Shown in pieces: positions 1 through 6,978 of a DNA stretch of 21,833 bases. The translations under genes were made by a program, and so were the position numbers. Source of the DNA: Thermomicrobiaceae bacterium (GTDB lineage: Bacteria > Chloroflexota > Chloroflexia > Thermomicrobiales > Thermomicrobiaceae); the NCBI GenBank assembly GCA_025966355.1, contig JAICWZ010000001.1, positions 1 through 21,833 on the forward strand, given 5' to 3'. The notes under the pieces were generated by a model that searched no databases, was not told the DNA's origin, and worked only from the letters and a program-made list of their open reading frames with translations. Position 1 is the stretch's first letter, and every line of letters begins with the position of its first letter.

Positions 1-118
1 AGGCGAAATCGCCGCCGTAGATCACCTCGTCGTACGGCCCGTTTTGATCGAGATCGGCCAGCACGGCATCCAGACCATGTAGGTTTCCATGCGCATCCGA
101 GATCATGGCGATTCGCAT
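1..118 (-). CDS. Calcineurin-like metallophosphoesterase, N-terminal fragment
   Basis: Only the first 39 residues are in the window; the gene runs off the left edge. The protein opens MRIAMISDAHGN, with the Asp-x-His metal-binding motif (D8, H10) followed by GGD at 35-37. These are the first and second metal-ligand motifs of the calcineurin-like phosphoesterase superfamily, in the small YfcE/MJ0936-like branch. Such enzymes hydrolyse phosphomonoesters or phosphodiesters with a two-metal centre. The substrate cannot be told from this fragment. The start is well supported: a GGGGGAG ribosome-binding site sits just upstream and overlaps the 3' end of gatD, whose stop codon is only 17 nt away. 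It is therefore probably the last visible gene of the mreB-mreC-murT-gatD operon. Family assignment is firm; a specific role is not. Confidence 0.8.
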   Translation of the reverse strand, partial: MRIAMISDAHGNLHGLDAVLADLDQNGPYDEVIYGGDFA

Positions 119-135
119 CGTGCTCCCCCTTCCCC

Positions 136-864
136 TTAGCGTCGTGCCAACGCCCGGCCGACCGCGCTGGCGTGCGCCGTCGTTTCGAGTGAATCGTCAA
201 GTGCCGGTAATACGTCGAGGCTGTAGCGCCGTCGCAGCGCGGCGCGAATCAGGAAATCGGAGAGCTTCGGATTTTTCGGCAGCAGCGCGCCGTGCATATA
301 GCAGCCGATCGCATTGCGATAGCGGCAGCCTTCGGTGCCATCGACGCCATTGTTGCCGCGCCCAACGCGCACCTTGCCCAGCGGTTCGGCGTTCGAGCCG
401 AGATGCGTCAGACCGCTATGGTTCTCGAAGCCGACCAACTCCCCGAATTCGCGCGACTCAACCACGATGTTGCCGATGAAGCGTTCGTTGCCGGCCGTCG
501 TCGTGGCATCGAACAATCCGATACCAGGCAGATCAGCGCCGTCGGCCGGGCGATAGTAGTGCCCGAGCAGTTGATAGCCGCCGCAGACCGAGAGCAGCGG
601 CGCGCCATCTTCGATCTCCGCTTTGAGCGCGTCCCCTTTGGCGCCCTGCACATCCGCCGAGACGTTGATCTGCTCGCGATCCTGACCACCGCCCCAGAAA
701 TAGATGTCGTGGGCGCCTTGATCGAGTGGATCGCCGAGACCGAGCTGCACGATCTCCGCCTCGATGCCGCGCCAGCGACAGCGCTGTGCCAGCGACAGCA
801 CATTGCCGCGATCGCCGTAGATATTCATTGATGAGCCGTAGAGCCAGCAGATCGAAAGCTTCAT
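136..864 (-). CDS. gatD: GatD, glutaminase subunit of lipid II isoglutaminyl synthase
   Basis: This is a 242-residue class I glutamine amidotransferase (CobB/CobQ-like fold). Together with MurT it amidates the alpha-carboxyl of D-glutamate in lipid II to D-isoglutamine at the cytoplasmic membrane. The nucleophile is C94 in SVCGGYQLLG, the catalytic His is H191 in CYMHG, and R128 lies in NERF. C94 and R128 fall at the same residue numbers as the characterised Staphylococcus aureus GatD residues, as I recall them. The N-terminal region carries the family-typical YGDRGN and FWGGGQDREQ segments. Length is normal for GatD. The ATG has a strong GGAGG 7 nt upstream and lies 35 nt after the murT stop, which matches the usual murT-gatD gene order. 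The last 30 or so residues are Arg/Ala-rich and look non-catalytic. A cobyric-acid-synthase-like amidotransferase is unlikely given the MurT neighbour. Confidence 0.95.
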   Translation of the reverse strand: MKLSICWLYGSSMNIYGDRGNVLSLAQRCRWRGIEAEIVQLGLGDPLDQGAHDIYFWGGGQDREQINVSADVQGAKGDALKAEIEDGAPLLSVCGGYQLLGHYYRPADGADLPGIGLFDATTTAGNERFIGNIVVESREFGELVGFENHSGLTHLGSNAEPLGKVRVGRGNNGVDGTEGCRYRNAIGCYMHGALLPKNPKLSDFLIRAALRRRYSLDVLPALDDSLETTAHASAVGRALARR

Positions 865-899
865 GGTCGATCCTCCGATGCCGGAACGATTGACACGCG

Positions 900-2306
900 T
901 TACTGTTCCCAGAAATCCGCGACCACGCCACGGTGCGCCAGCATCCGGCGCAGTTCGAGCATGGCGGTGTAGGTCGGCAAAATGTAGCCGCTGCCGCCCT
1001 CGGGTATCGTATCGACAAACTGTTCGAACGAGTTCGCCAGCGCTTTCAGCGGGTGGATCCGTTCCGTGGCGATCCCGGCATACTTGAGTCGCACCGCCAT
1101 GTCGGCTCCGCGAATCCCGCTTGTGTAGATCGGTGACGAACCGTTCGCCAGCTGTTCGACGTTGACGTCCCAGAGCCAGGAAACATCCCGACCGTCCGCA
1201 TCGAGATCGTTGATGACGATGAGCGCCGGATCGCTCAGGCCACCGACCGCCAGCATCCGCAGCACTTCATCGAAACCGACCGGGTTCTTGACCAGCACAA
1301 TGACCAATTGCCGGCCTCGATAGGAGACACGCTCAATCCGCCCGAAGGCCGAGCGAAACGCCCCGAGCGTTTCCGCGATCAACGCGGGGCCGACACCAAG
1401 AGCGAGCGCCGCGCCGGCGGCGGCGATGGCGTTGTAGGCGTTGTAGAGCCCCGGGATCGCCAGCGAGAGATCCAATATCGATTCATCGTGTGCCAGCCGC
1501 AGCGATACCGAATCGAGTCCGTGCAGGTCGATGTCCGAGGCCGCGAAATCGAGCGGCGGCCGGCGAAAGCCGCACGAGTCGCACACGTATTCACCCAAGT
1601 GTGAGAGAAACAGCTGTGAATAGCGCAATGGCGCTCCGCAGCGGCGGCAGAGCGCCGAATCGACCGCGTGCGGTAACTCGTCCAGGAGATAGCGTGACTC
1701 CTGAATGCCGAACAGGCGCCGTTGTGCCGCGAGATCTTCGGTGATCGCGGCCAGCGCCGGATCGTCGCCGTTGACCAACAGCAGCTGATCGGGCCGCAAC
1801 GTCTCGAACGACTCGCGCCAGCGGGTCGCGATCGTGTCGAGCTCGCCGTATCGGTCAAGCTGATCGCGGAAGAGATTGAGCAGCAGGATGATGCGCGGAT
1901 TGACGCGCCGCACGACGTCCGGGAAGGCCGCTTCGTCTGATTCGATCACGGCGATGTCACCGCGCGGCTGACCCGACCAGGAGCTCTGTGCGGCAAAGGC
2001 GGCGCTAATGCCGCGCACCAGATTCGAGCCGGAGCGGTTGTGAATCACGCGCAGGTCGGCGCGCTCCAGAATGTCGGCCAGCATGCGCGAGGTCGTCGTC
2101 TTGCCATTCGTCCCCGCCACCACGATCCGGCCGTCGCGCACTTTGCCGGTCAGCTTATTGAGGATATTCGGCTCGATCAGGTTGGCGATCAGACCCGGCG
2201 CGGCGGTGCCGCCACCCCGACCGAGCAGGCGGATGGCCCGGCCGCTCAGTTTCCCGGCCGCGACGCCGGCCGCCAGCCGAACGTCCAGGCGCGAGGAAGC
2301 GCTCAT
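900..2306 (-). CDS. murT: MurT, Mur-ligase subunit of lipid II isoglutaminyl synthase
   Basis: This 468-residue Mur-ligase family protein is the ATP-using partner of GatD. It activates the D-Glu carboxylate of lipid II and receives ammonia from GatD. The P-loop GTNGKTT is at residues 65-71. A Cys4 zinc-ribbon insertion in the central domain (C220, C223, C242, C245) distinguishes MurT from MurC-F. The C-terminal part matches the MurT-specific DUF1727 region, with VINDLDADGRDVSWLWD at about 364-380. The ATG overlaps the mreC stop codon as ATGA, so translation is probably coupled to mreC. gatD follows 35 nt downstream. Length and domain order are complete and no key motif is missing. The placement directly after mreC is the unusual part. 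Confidence 0.95.
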   Translation of the reverse strand: MSASSRLDVRLAAGVAAGKLSGRAIRLLGRGGGTAAPGLIANLIEPNILNKLTGKVRDGRIVVAGTNGKTTTSRMLADILERADLRVIHNRSGSNLVRGISAAFAAQSSWSGQPRGDIAVIESDEAAFPDVVRRVNPRIILLLNLFRDQLDRYGELDTIATRWRESFETLRPDQLLLVNGDDPALAAITEDLAAQRRLFGIQESRYLLDELPHAVDSALCRRCGAPLRYSQLFLSHLGEYVCDSCGFRRPPLDFAASDIDLHGLDSVSLRLAHDESILDLSLAIPGLYNAYNAIAAAGAALALGVGPALIAETLGAFRSAFGRIERVSYRGRQLVIVLVKNPVGFDEVLRMLAVGGLSDPALIVINDLDADGRDVSWLWDVNVEQLANGSSPIYTSGIRGADMAVRLKYAGIATERIHPLKALANSFEQFVDTIPEGGSGYILPTYTAMLELRRMLAHRGVVADFWEQ

Positions 2307-3121
2307 GGCTGCGTTCCGTCGTTCAGAATGACCATGACCGATTGCATCGTGTTGAAGTTAATGAGCGGCATTACATCGACGGTCAATTCAGCTGCCTGCA
2401 CATTGCGATGGATCGCGGTTACCTTCCCGATAACCAGACCCTTCGGCACGCGCGCGGTCTGCCCTGAAGTAACGACGACATCGCCTTCTTTCACGGCGGT
2501 GGACGGATCGAGATAGCGCAGCTGCATCTGCCCGCCTGCCTGCCACTCCCCAAACACGACGCCGGGCGTGTTGCTTCCCTGCAACATGGCGCCGATCTTT
2601 GACGACGTATCGATCGCGAGCGTCACCTTCGATCGGTCGGCACTGACTTCGGTCACCTGACCGGTAAAGAAATCGGGACTAATAACGGCCATGCCAACCT
2701 TGATGCCGTCGTTCGAACCCTGATCGATCACCAGCGTCCGTGTCGTTCCGTTCGGATCGTGCCCAACGACGGCTGCGGACACGACCTTGAGCTCCGGTCG
2801 CGACTGCTTAAACCCGAGCTGTTTCTGCAATTCGGCCACCTGCTGTTGCAGGTCTTTCAGGCGCGCGTTTTCGGCGAGCAGTTCGTTGCGCTCGGCGGTC
2901 ATCGCCTGGAGTTGCTGCTCGCTGGCCGATGATCCAGAGCCGAGGCCATGAATGCGATCACCGACCCGGCTCAGCGCCGCCTGGAAGGGCTGGACCAGCG
3001 CCTCGGCCGGCGTGCGTGCGCTATCGAGCCGATGCTGCTGATCGAGCGCGATGAGGCCGGCGCAGGTGATGAGAAAGACAACGACCAGGATGACCGTCTG
3101 TCGAAAGGTGAGGGAGATCAC
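2303..3121 (-). CDS. mreC: MreC, rod-shape-determining protein
   Basis: This 272-residue membrane-anchored scaffold of the elongasome links cytoplasmic MreB to periplasmic or extracellular peptidoglycan synthases. One N-terminal membrane helix lies at about residues 8-27. A coiled coil follows at about 66-103 (Glu/Gln/Leu heptads such as ERNELLAENARLKDLQQQ). The two small beta-barrel domains of MreC then run from about 113 to the end, including the family-typical DQGSNDGIKVGMAV and VVTSGQTARVPKGLVIGKV segments. The start is GTG at 3121 with only a weak GGAA upstream; no better in-frame start is visible. The gene begins 42 nt after the mreB stop and its own stop overlaps the murT start. No mreD, pbp2 or rodA follows, unlike the classical mre cluster. 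Confidence 0.94.
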   Translation of the reverse strand: MISLTFRQTVILVVVFLITCAGLIALDQQHRLDSARTPAEALVQPFQAALSRVGDRIHGLGSGSSASEQQLQAMTAERNELLAENARLKDLQQQVAELQKQLGFKQSRPELKVVSAAVVGHDPNGTTRTLVIDQGSNDGIKVGMAVISPDFFTGQVTEVSADRSKVTLAIDTSSKIGAMLQGSNTPGVVFGEWQAGGQMQLRYLDPSTAVKEGDVVVTSGQTARVPKGLVIGKVTAIHRNVQAAELTVDVMPLINFNTMQSVMVILNDGTQP

Positions 3122-3163
3122 TGGGCATTTCCGCGATGGAGATCGAACACGAGGAGTCCCCGC

Positions 3164-4225
3164 CTATCTCGCCGGACGGCGAAGCTCCTGTCCGCCGGCA
3201 AGCGCGCGTTGATAGAGATGCAGCGCCTCGGCCACGCGACCGGTGCCGCGTGCGACGCAGGTGAGCGGATCGTCCGCCCGATAGACCGGCATACGCAGTT
3301 CCGACTGCAAGCGACGGTCCAACCCAAGTAATAACGCTCCACCACCCGCCAGGGTGATGCCACGTTCCATAATATCGGCGATCAACTCCGGCGGTGTGCT
3401 CTCGATGCACGTCTTGACCAGGTCGACAATCGTGTTGACCGGGCCGGAGATCGCATCGCGAATCTCGACGCTGCTCACTTCGACAAACTTCGGCAGGCCG
3501 GTCAGGAGATCGCGCCCGCGCAACACGACGGTCCGTTCCTCTTCGAGCGGATAGGCGGATCCGGCCGCGATCTTGGCGTTCTCAGCGGTCCGTTCGCCGA
3601 TGACGAGATTATGGTCGCGCCGGGCGTACTGGATGATCGAATCATCGATTTCATCGCCGGCCACCCGAATCGAGAGGTTGACGACGATACCGCCAAGCGA
3701 GATGACCGCCACTTCGGTCGTGCCGCCGCCGATATCGACGATCATGCTGCCGACGGCTTCATTGATCGGGAGTCCGGCACCAATGGCAGCCGCCATCGGT
3801 TCTTCGACGGTATACGCCTCGCGCGCACCGGCGCTCAGCGCGGCATCTTTGGCGGCGCGCTTCTCGACTTCGGTCACCCCGCTCGGGATGCCGATGACGA
3901 CACGCGGATGCGGCGCCATGAAGCGCTGCACATGTACCTTGCGAATGAAGTAATGGAGCATCATTTCGACGGTGTCGAAGTCGGCGATGACCCCGTCTTT
4001 GAGCGGTCGAACGGCGACGATCGTTTCCGGCGTCTTACCGACCATCGCCTTGGCTTCGACGCCAACGGCCAGCGCGCGCTTCGTTTTGGTGTCGACGGCG
4101 ACGACGGACGGCTCGGAGATGACGATCCCCTTGCCCCGAACGTAGACCAGTGTATTCGCCGTGCCGAGGTCGATCCCCAAATCGCGGCTGAAGAGCCCGA
4201 ATAGCGCGCTCAACGGTCGGATCAT
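3164..4225 (-). CDS. mreB: MreB, actin-like rod-shape protein
   Basis: This 353-residue bacterial actin forms membrane-associated filaments that direct lateral wall synthesis. The actin-fold nucleotide motifs are all present: phosphate-1 DLGIDLGTANT (15-25), the connecting segment EEPMAAAIGAG (141-151), phosphate-2 DIGGGTTEVAVIS (164-176) and the adenosine motif LAGGGALLLGLD (292-303). The N-terminus, MIRPLSALFGLF, is hydrophobic and could act as the membrane-binding segment. A short Arg-rich tail follows the fold. ATG at 4225 is the preferred start. The nearest purine-rich stretch (GAGGGG) is about 14 nt upstream, a rather long spacing, but no better start exists. It is the first gene of the operon, with a TATAAT box about 107 nt upstream. 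Confidence 0.97.
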   Translation of the reverse strand: MIRPLSALFGLFSRDLGIDLGTANTLVYVRGKGIVISEPSVVAVDTKTKRALAVGVEAKAMVGKTPETIVAVRPLKDGVIADFDTVEMMLHYFIRKVHVQRFMAPHPRVVIGIPSGVTEVEKRAAKDAALSAGAREAYTVEEPMAAAIGAGLPINEAVGSMIVDIGGGTTEVAVISLGGIVVNLSIRVAGDEIDDSIIQYARRDHNLVIGERTAENAKIAAGSAYPLEEERTVVLRGRDLLTGLPKFVEVSSVEIRDAISGPVNTIVDLVKTCIESTPPELIADIMERGITLAGGGALLLGLDRRLQSELRMPVYRADDPLTCVARGTGRVAEALHLYQRALAGGQELRRPAR

Positions 4226-4331
4226 GCTGGACGGAGCCCCTCATCCTTCAGGTTTTGTACCAACCGCGTCCTTTCGGCATGCCCGTCCGAGTACCTCTGC
4301 ACACGCTCATGCCGGACTCTGAAGTCGCGGG

Positions 4332-4337
4332 ATTATA
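4332..4337 (-). promoter_or_regulatory. Candidate -10 box of the mreB operon promoter
   Basis: On the minus strand the sequence reads TATGGTATAATCCC, a perfect TATAAT hexamer. The region 17-18 nt upstream (GATGGA/GGATGG) is a poor -35 match. Transcription would start near 4325, giving a leader of about 100 nt before the mreB ATG. The GGTATAAT core recurs at the mocR and selB promoters in this window, which supports it as a real housekeeping element. Confidence 0.6.
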
Positions 4338-4394
4338 CCATACAGCCGCGCTTCTCCATCCGCTCATGCGGGCCCGCGGGTGAGCGTTTGGCTC

Positions 4395-4424
4395 TTTTCA
4401 ACCGGTTGATGTGTGGACTATACT
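4395..4424 (+). promoter_or_regulatory. Candidate promoter of the lipid kinase gene
   Basis: A TATACT -10 box at 4419-4424 follows TTTTCA (4395-4400) with an 18-nt spacer. The start point would be near 4431, about 100 nt before the GTG start. The -35 match is weak. Confidence 0.45.
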
Positions 4425-4529
4425 CACCCATCCGTCATCGACTGTCCGAACAGCGAAGTGCGGGCGCCACCGGGATTGTTCGAGTGCGGACCAACGCCCT
4501 GCTCAGGAATTTGAGGTTGAGCGCGAACC

Positions 4530-5510
4530 GTGGACGCAGTAACGAAGAGCCGAACGCAATCCATGCACGAGCGGAAAGACCAGGAATGGCATGCGATCGT
4601 CAATCCGGCGTCGGGCGGGGGGCGCACGCGCAAAGTCTGGCCGTCGCTTGCCGAGAAGCTGCGCGCCAGCGGCGTTCGCCTGCATCAGCACGAGACGGCC
4701 GGCGTCGGTGATGCGACAGAGATTGCTCAGCGGCTGGTACGCGAGGGAGCTCGCGAGATCGTCGTCGTTGGTGGCGATGGCACGCTCAACGAGGTGATCA
4801 ATGGCGTGGTGGACGACGATGAGGTCGCGACGGCCGATATCGTCCTCTCGCTCATCCCCTGTGGGACCGGCAAGGATTTCGCTCGCAGCCTTGGTATCAC
4901 GTCGCCCGAGCACGCGCTCGATGTGCTGACGAACGGCGTCATCAGCGCCCTTGATCTCGGTTCGATCTCCTATCAGCGTGGGCACGAGCCGGAGCGGCGC
5001 TTTTTCGTCAACGTCGCCGATGTCGGCCTCGGCGCCGAAACCGCCGCCTGGATGAATCGCTCATCGAAGCGGCTCGGTGGCTTTCTCGGCTACCTGGTCG
5101 CCGCCACACGAACGATCGTCGTCTTTAGCGGCAAGCCGGCACGCGTGCTGGTGGACGACGTGACGGTACACGATGGGCCGGTCGGCATGGTGGTGCTGGC
5201 AAACGGTCGCTTCTTCGCGGGCGGCATGCGCATCGCGCCGAACGCGTCGCTCACCGACGGCCTGATTGATGTGCTGATCCTGGATGATGTACCGAAGTAT
5301 ACTTTGCTCGGCTCGCTCCTCCCGAAGGTGTACCGGGGGAAGCACCTGGAGCATTCGGCGGTGCACAATTATCAAGGAAGCCGGATCGAGATCTCAGCGC
5401 CGGAGTCGATGCCGTTCGAGGTCGATGGGGAGCAGCCCGGGTTTACCGATATCGGCGTTTGTATGCGCCCGGGTGCGCTGAAGGTGCGAACGCCTGCTCC
5501 GGCGGAATAG
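4530..5510 (+). CDS. Diacylglycerol kinase family lipid kinase (YegS/DgkB-like)
   Basis: This 326-residue protein belongs to the DAGK catalytic-domain family, whose members phosphorylate diacylglycerol or related lipids with ATP on the inner face of the membrane. The N-terminal nucleotide-binding half has NPASGGGR (25-32), the signature GGDGTLNEV (81-89) and CGTGKDFAR (111-119). The beta-rich C-terminal half ends with the conserved LTDGLIDVLI and FEVDGE (296-301) segments. The GTG start at 4530 has TTGAGG about 13 nt upstream. An in-frame ATG at 4563 is a good alternative and would remove 11 residues ahead of the conserved core. It is divergent from mreB. Recycling diacylglycerol would fit an envelope context, but the real substrate (diacylglycerol, ceramide-like or other lipid) is not shown by sequence. 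Confidence 0.9.
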   Translation: MDAVTKSRTQSMHERKDQEWHAIVNPASGGGRTRKVWPSLAEKLRASGVRLHQHETAGVGDATEIAQRLVREGAREIVVVGGDGTLNEVINGVVDDDEVATADIVLSLIPCGTGKDFARSLGITSPEHALDVLTNGVISALDLGSISYQRGHEPERRFFVNVADVGLGAETAAWMNRSSKRLGGFLGYLVAATRTIVVFSGKPARVLVDDVTVHDGPVGMVVLANGRFFAGGMRIAPNASLTDGLIDVLILDDVPKYTLLGSLLPKVYRGKHLEHSAVHNYQGSRIEISAPESMPFEVDGEQPGFTDIGVCMRPGALKVRTPAPAE

Positions 5511-5524
5511 AATGCACTAAGCGT

Positions 5525-5553
5525 TTGACCTGCGCCCGGTTGTCTGTTATCAA
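5525..5553 (+). promoter_or_regulatory. Promoter of the class II aldolase gene
   Basis: TTGACC at 5525-5530 is separated by exactly 17 nt from TATCAA (5548-5553), and a TG one base upstream of the -10 makes it an extended -10. The start point would be near 5560, giving a leader of about 110 nt to the ATG at 5671. It begins only 14 nt after the lipid kinase stop codon. Confidence 0.6.
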
Positions 5554-5670
5554 TGCAGCACATCCGCGTGGGATCAACGGAACTGGTCAGCCTGGCACGG
5601 CGGCAAAGCGCCATCGTTGTCTGGCATGCTTCTCGGCAATACGACACGTAGGAAGTCAGGGGTCAGCGGC

Positions 5671-6804
5671 ATGAATCAATCCGCGGAGATTCGCGTGAGC
5701 ACGGAGCCGACGGTATCCGAAACGTTCACCACGGTCGGTGAGTTGCGCACTCCGACGATGCAATGGTTCGTCAACGGACTTAAGCAGCGGCTGCTCGCGG
5801 ACGGGCACGTTTTCCGCGATCAACCGGAGCCGGATATCCGCCTTGTACTCAACCTGGCCGATGCCAAGAACCCCCAGCCCTACCGGCGCAAGGCGCAAGC
5901 GACCTTTTCGACGACGATCGTCGAACTCGAGGACGAACCGCAGGATTATCTGCGCGTCGGCTATCCCTATCTCGTCCACACGATCGGCAATCTGGTGATC
6001 TTGCTCGTTCATGCCAAGACCGGTGTCGAAGCGCATTTCATCACGCTCGAACAGGGCCATTACCCGGTGCGCTATCAGGAGGGGCACGACGACGAGTTTT
6101 TCAATGAGATCTTCGAGCGAGTCGAGCCGCTGGCTTCGTCGCAACTCGTTATCAACAACATCTACAAGCCCGACCTCGAAGAAGAGCTCTGGAACGGCGA
6201 TGAGATCACGGAGCAGATCAAGCGCGCCGGACAGAAACTCGACGCCATGAATCTGCTGCCGGCGCCATTCCCGATTCAGGAGATCCTGACGCCGCGTGAG
6301 TTGCGTCATGTGATGCTCCTGTACGGCATCGGCGGCTTGAGCTACGGCAACTTGAGCGCCCGTAAAGACGAAACTCGCTACTGGATGAGCGCTAGCGGCG
6401 TCAACAAAGGGAAGCTCGATGTGATTGGGCAGGATATCCTGCTCGTCTCTGGCTTCGATCCACAGGAACCGGCGATGATCTTGAGCGTCCCGCCAACCGT
6501 CGAACCACGTCGTGTTTCCGTGGATGCGATCGAACACTGGATGATTTACCACGATCATCCAGAAGTCGGTGCCATCTTCCACGTCCACGCCTGGATGGAT
6601 GGCATCGCCTCGACCGAGATCAATTACCCGTGCGGCACCATCCAACTGGCGCGCGCCGTCGCCGAGCTGGTGCGCCAGGCACCGGACCCGAGCCGCGCCA
6701 TCATCGGATTGAAGAACCATGGCGTGACCATCACCGGCACCAGCATGGATGAGATCTTCGAGCGCATCGAAGGGAAGATCATTCCCCACGTGCCGATGTC
6801 CTAG
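5671..6804 (+). CDS. Class II aldolase/adducin-domain protein with an unrecognised N-terminal domain
   Basis: The protein has 377 residues from the ATG at 5671, which has GGGG about 8 nt upstream; longer in-frame starts at 5617 and 5626 lack a better site. The C-terminal half, from about 200, is a class II aldolase/adducin fold. It has GNLSAR (226-231), the HVHAW zinc-ligand pair H304/H306 and a third His, H350, in KNHGVTITG. These are the metal ligands used by fuculose- and ribulose-phosphate aldolases and epimerases. The N-terminal 190 residues are not a domain I recognise. They are mixed alpha/beta and rich in acidic and aromatic residues, with no signal peptide or membrane helix. The protein could be a sugar-phosphate aldolase, a dehydratase of the MtnB type or an epimerase; the sequence does not decide. 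It has its own promoter and terminator, so it is probably monocistronic. Confidence 0.85.
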   Translation: MNQSAEIRVSTEPTVSETFTTVGELRTPTMQWFVNGLKQRLLADGHVFRDQPEPDIRLVLNLADAKNPQPYRRKAQATFSTTIVELEDEPQDYLRVGYPYLVHTIGNLVILLVHAKTGVEAHFITLEQGHYPVRYQEGHDDEFFNEIFERVEPLASSQLVINNIYKPDLEEELWNGDEITEQIKRAGQKLDAMNLLPAPFPIQEILTPRELRHVMLLYGIGGLSYGNLSARKDETRYWMSASGVNKGKLDVIGQDILLVSGFDPQEPAMILSVPPTVEPRRVSVDAIEHWMIYHDHPEVGAIFHVHAWMDGIASTEINYPCGTIQLARAVAELVRQAPDPSRAIIGLKNHGVTITGTSMDEIFERIEGKIIPHVPMS

Positions 6805-6838
6805 ACACCGGCGGATTCCCCAATCCTCGACTGTGCTA

Positions 6839-6874
6839 CCGGCGCGTATCAACCGCGCCGGATTCACTTTTCTG
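6839..6874 (+). terminator. Rho-independent terminator after the class II aldolase gene
   Basis: A perfect 8-bp GC stem, CCGGCGCG (6839-6846) and CGCGCCGG (6854-6861), encloses a 7-nt loop. It is followed by ATTCACTTTTC, a moderately T-rich tail. It lies 35 nt after the aldolase stop and 105 nt before the next gene. Confidence 0.65.
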
Positions 6875-6978
6875 ACGGGCCGCCCGATTGGGACTATCGG
6901 GGCAGTACTTCACGCCGTTCACCGGGTTAGGATCGCTGAGAGCAGTCATGGTTCTCGGCGGGATGGCCCGGAGGTCGG

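Larger units (their letters stand above)
4226..4529. other. Divergent intergenic region between mreB and the lipid kinase gene
   Basis: These 304 bp hold no open frame with coding character and no tRNA-like fold that I can find. They contain a candidate mreB promoter on the minus strand and a candidate lipid-kinase promoter on the plus strand, with -10 boxes about 82 bp apart. The mreB leader is about 100 nt long. It contains GTAC at both ends of a segment near 4257-4293, which could fold weakly, but I do not see a recognisable riboswitch. Confidence 0.6.

Noticed and set aside
4226..4380. Possible structured leader (riboswitch) upstream of mreB
   Set aside because: Only weak complementary patches are visible, and no known riboswitch consensus or terminator/anti-terminator pair could be traced.
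5656..6867. A 403-codon open frame on the minus strand, opposite the class II aldolase gene
   Set aside because: It mirrors the codon structure of the aldolase gene. The protein is low-complexity, rich in His/Asp/Arg/Val, with no recognisable domain. Long antisense frames are common in GC-rich genes.
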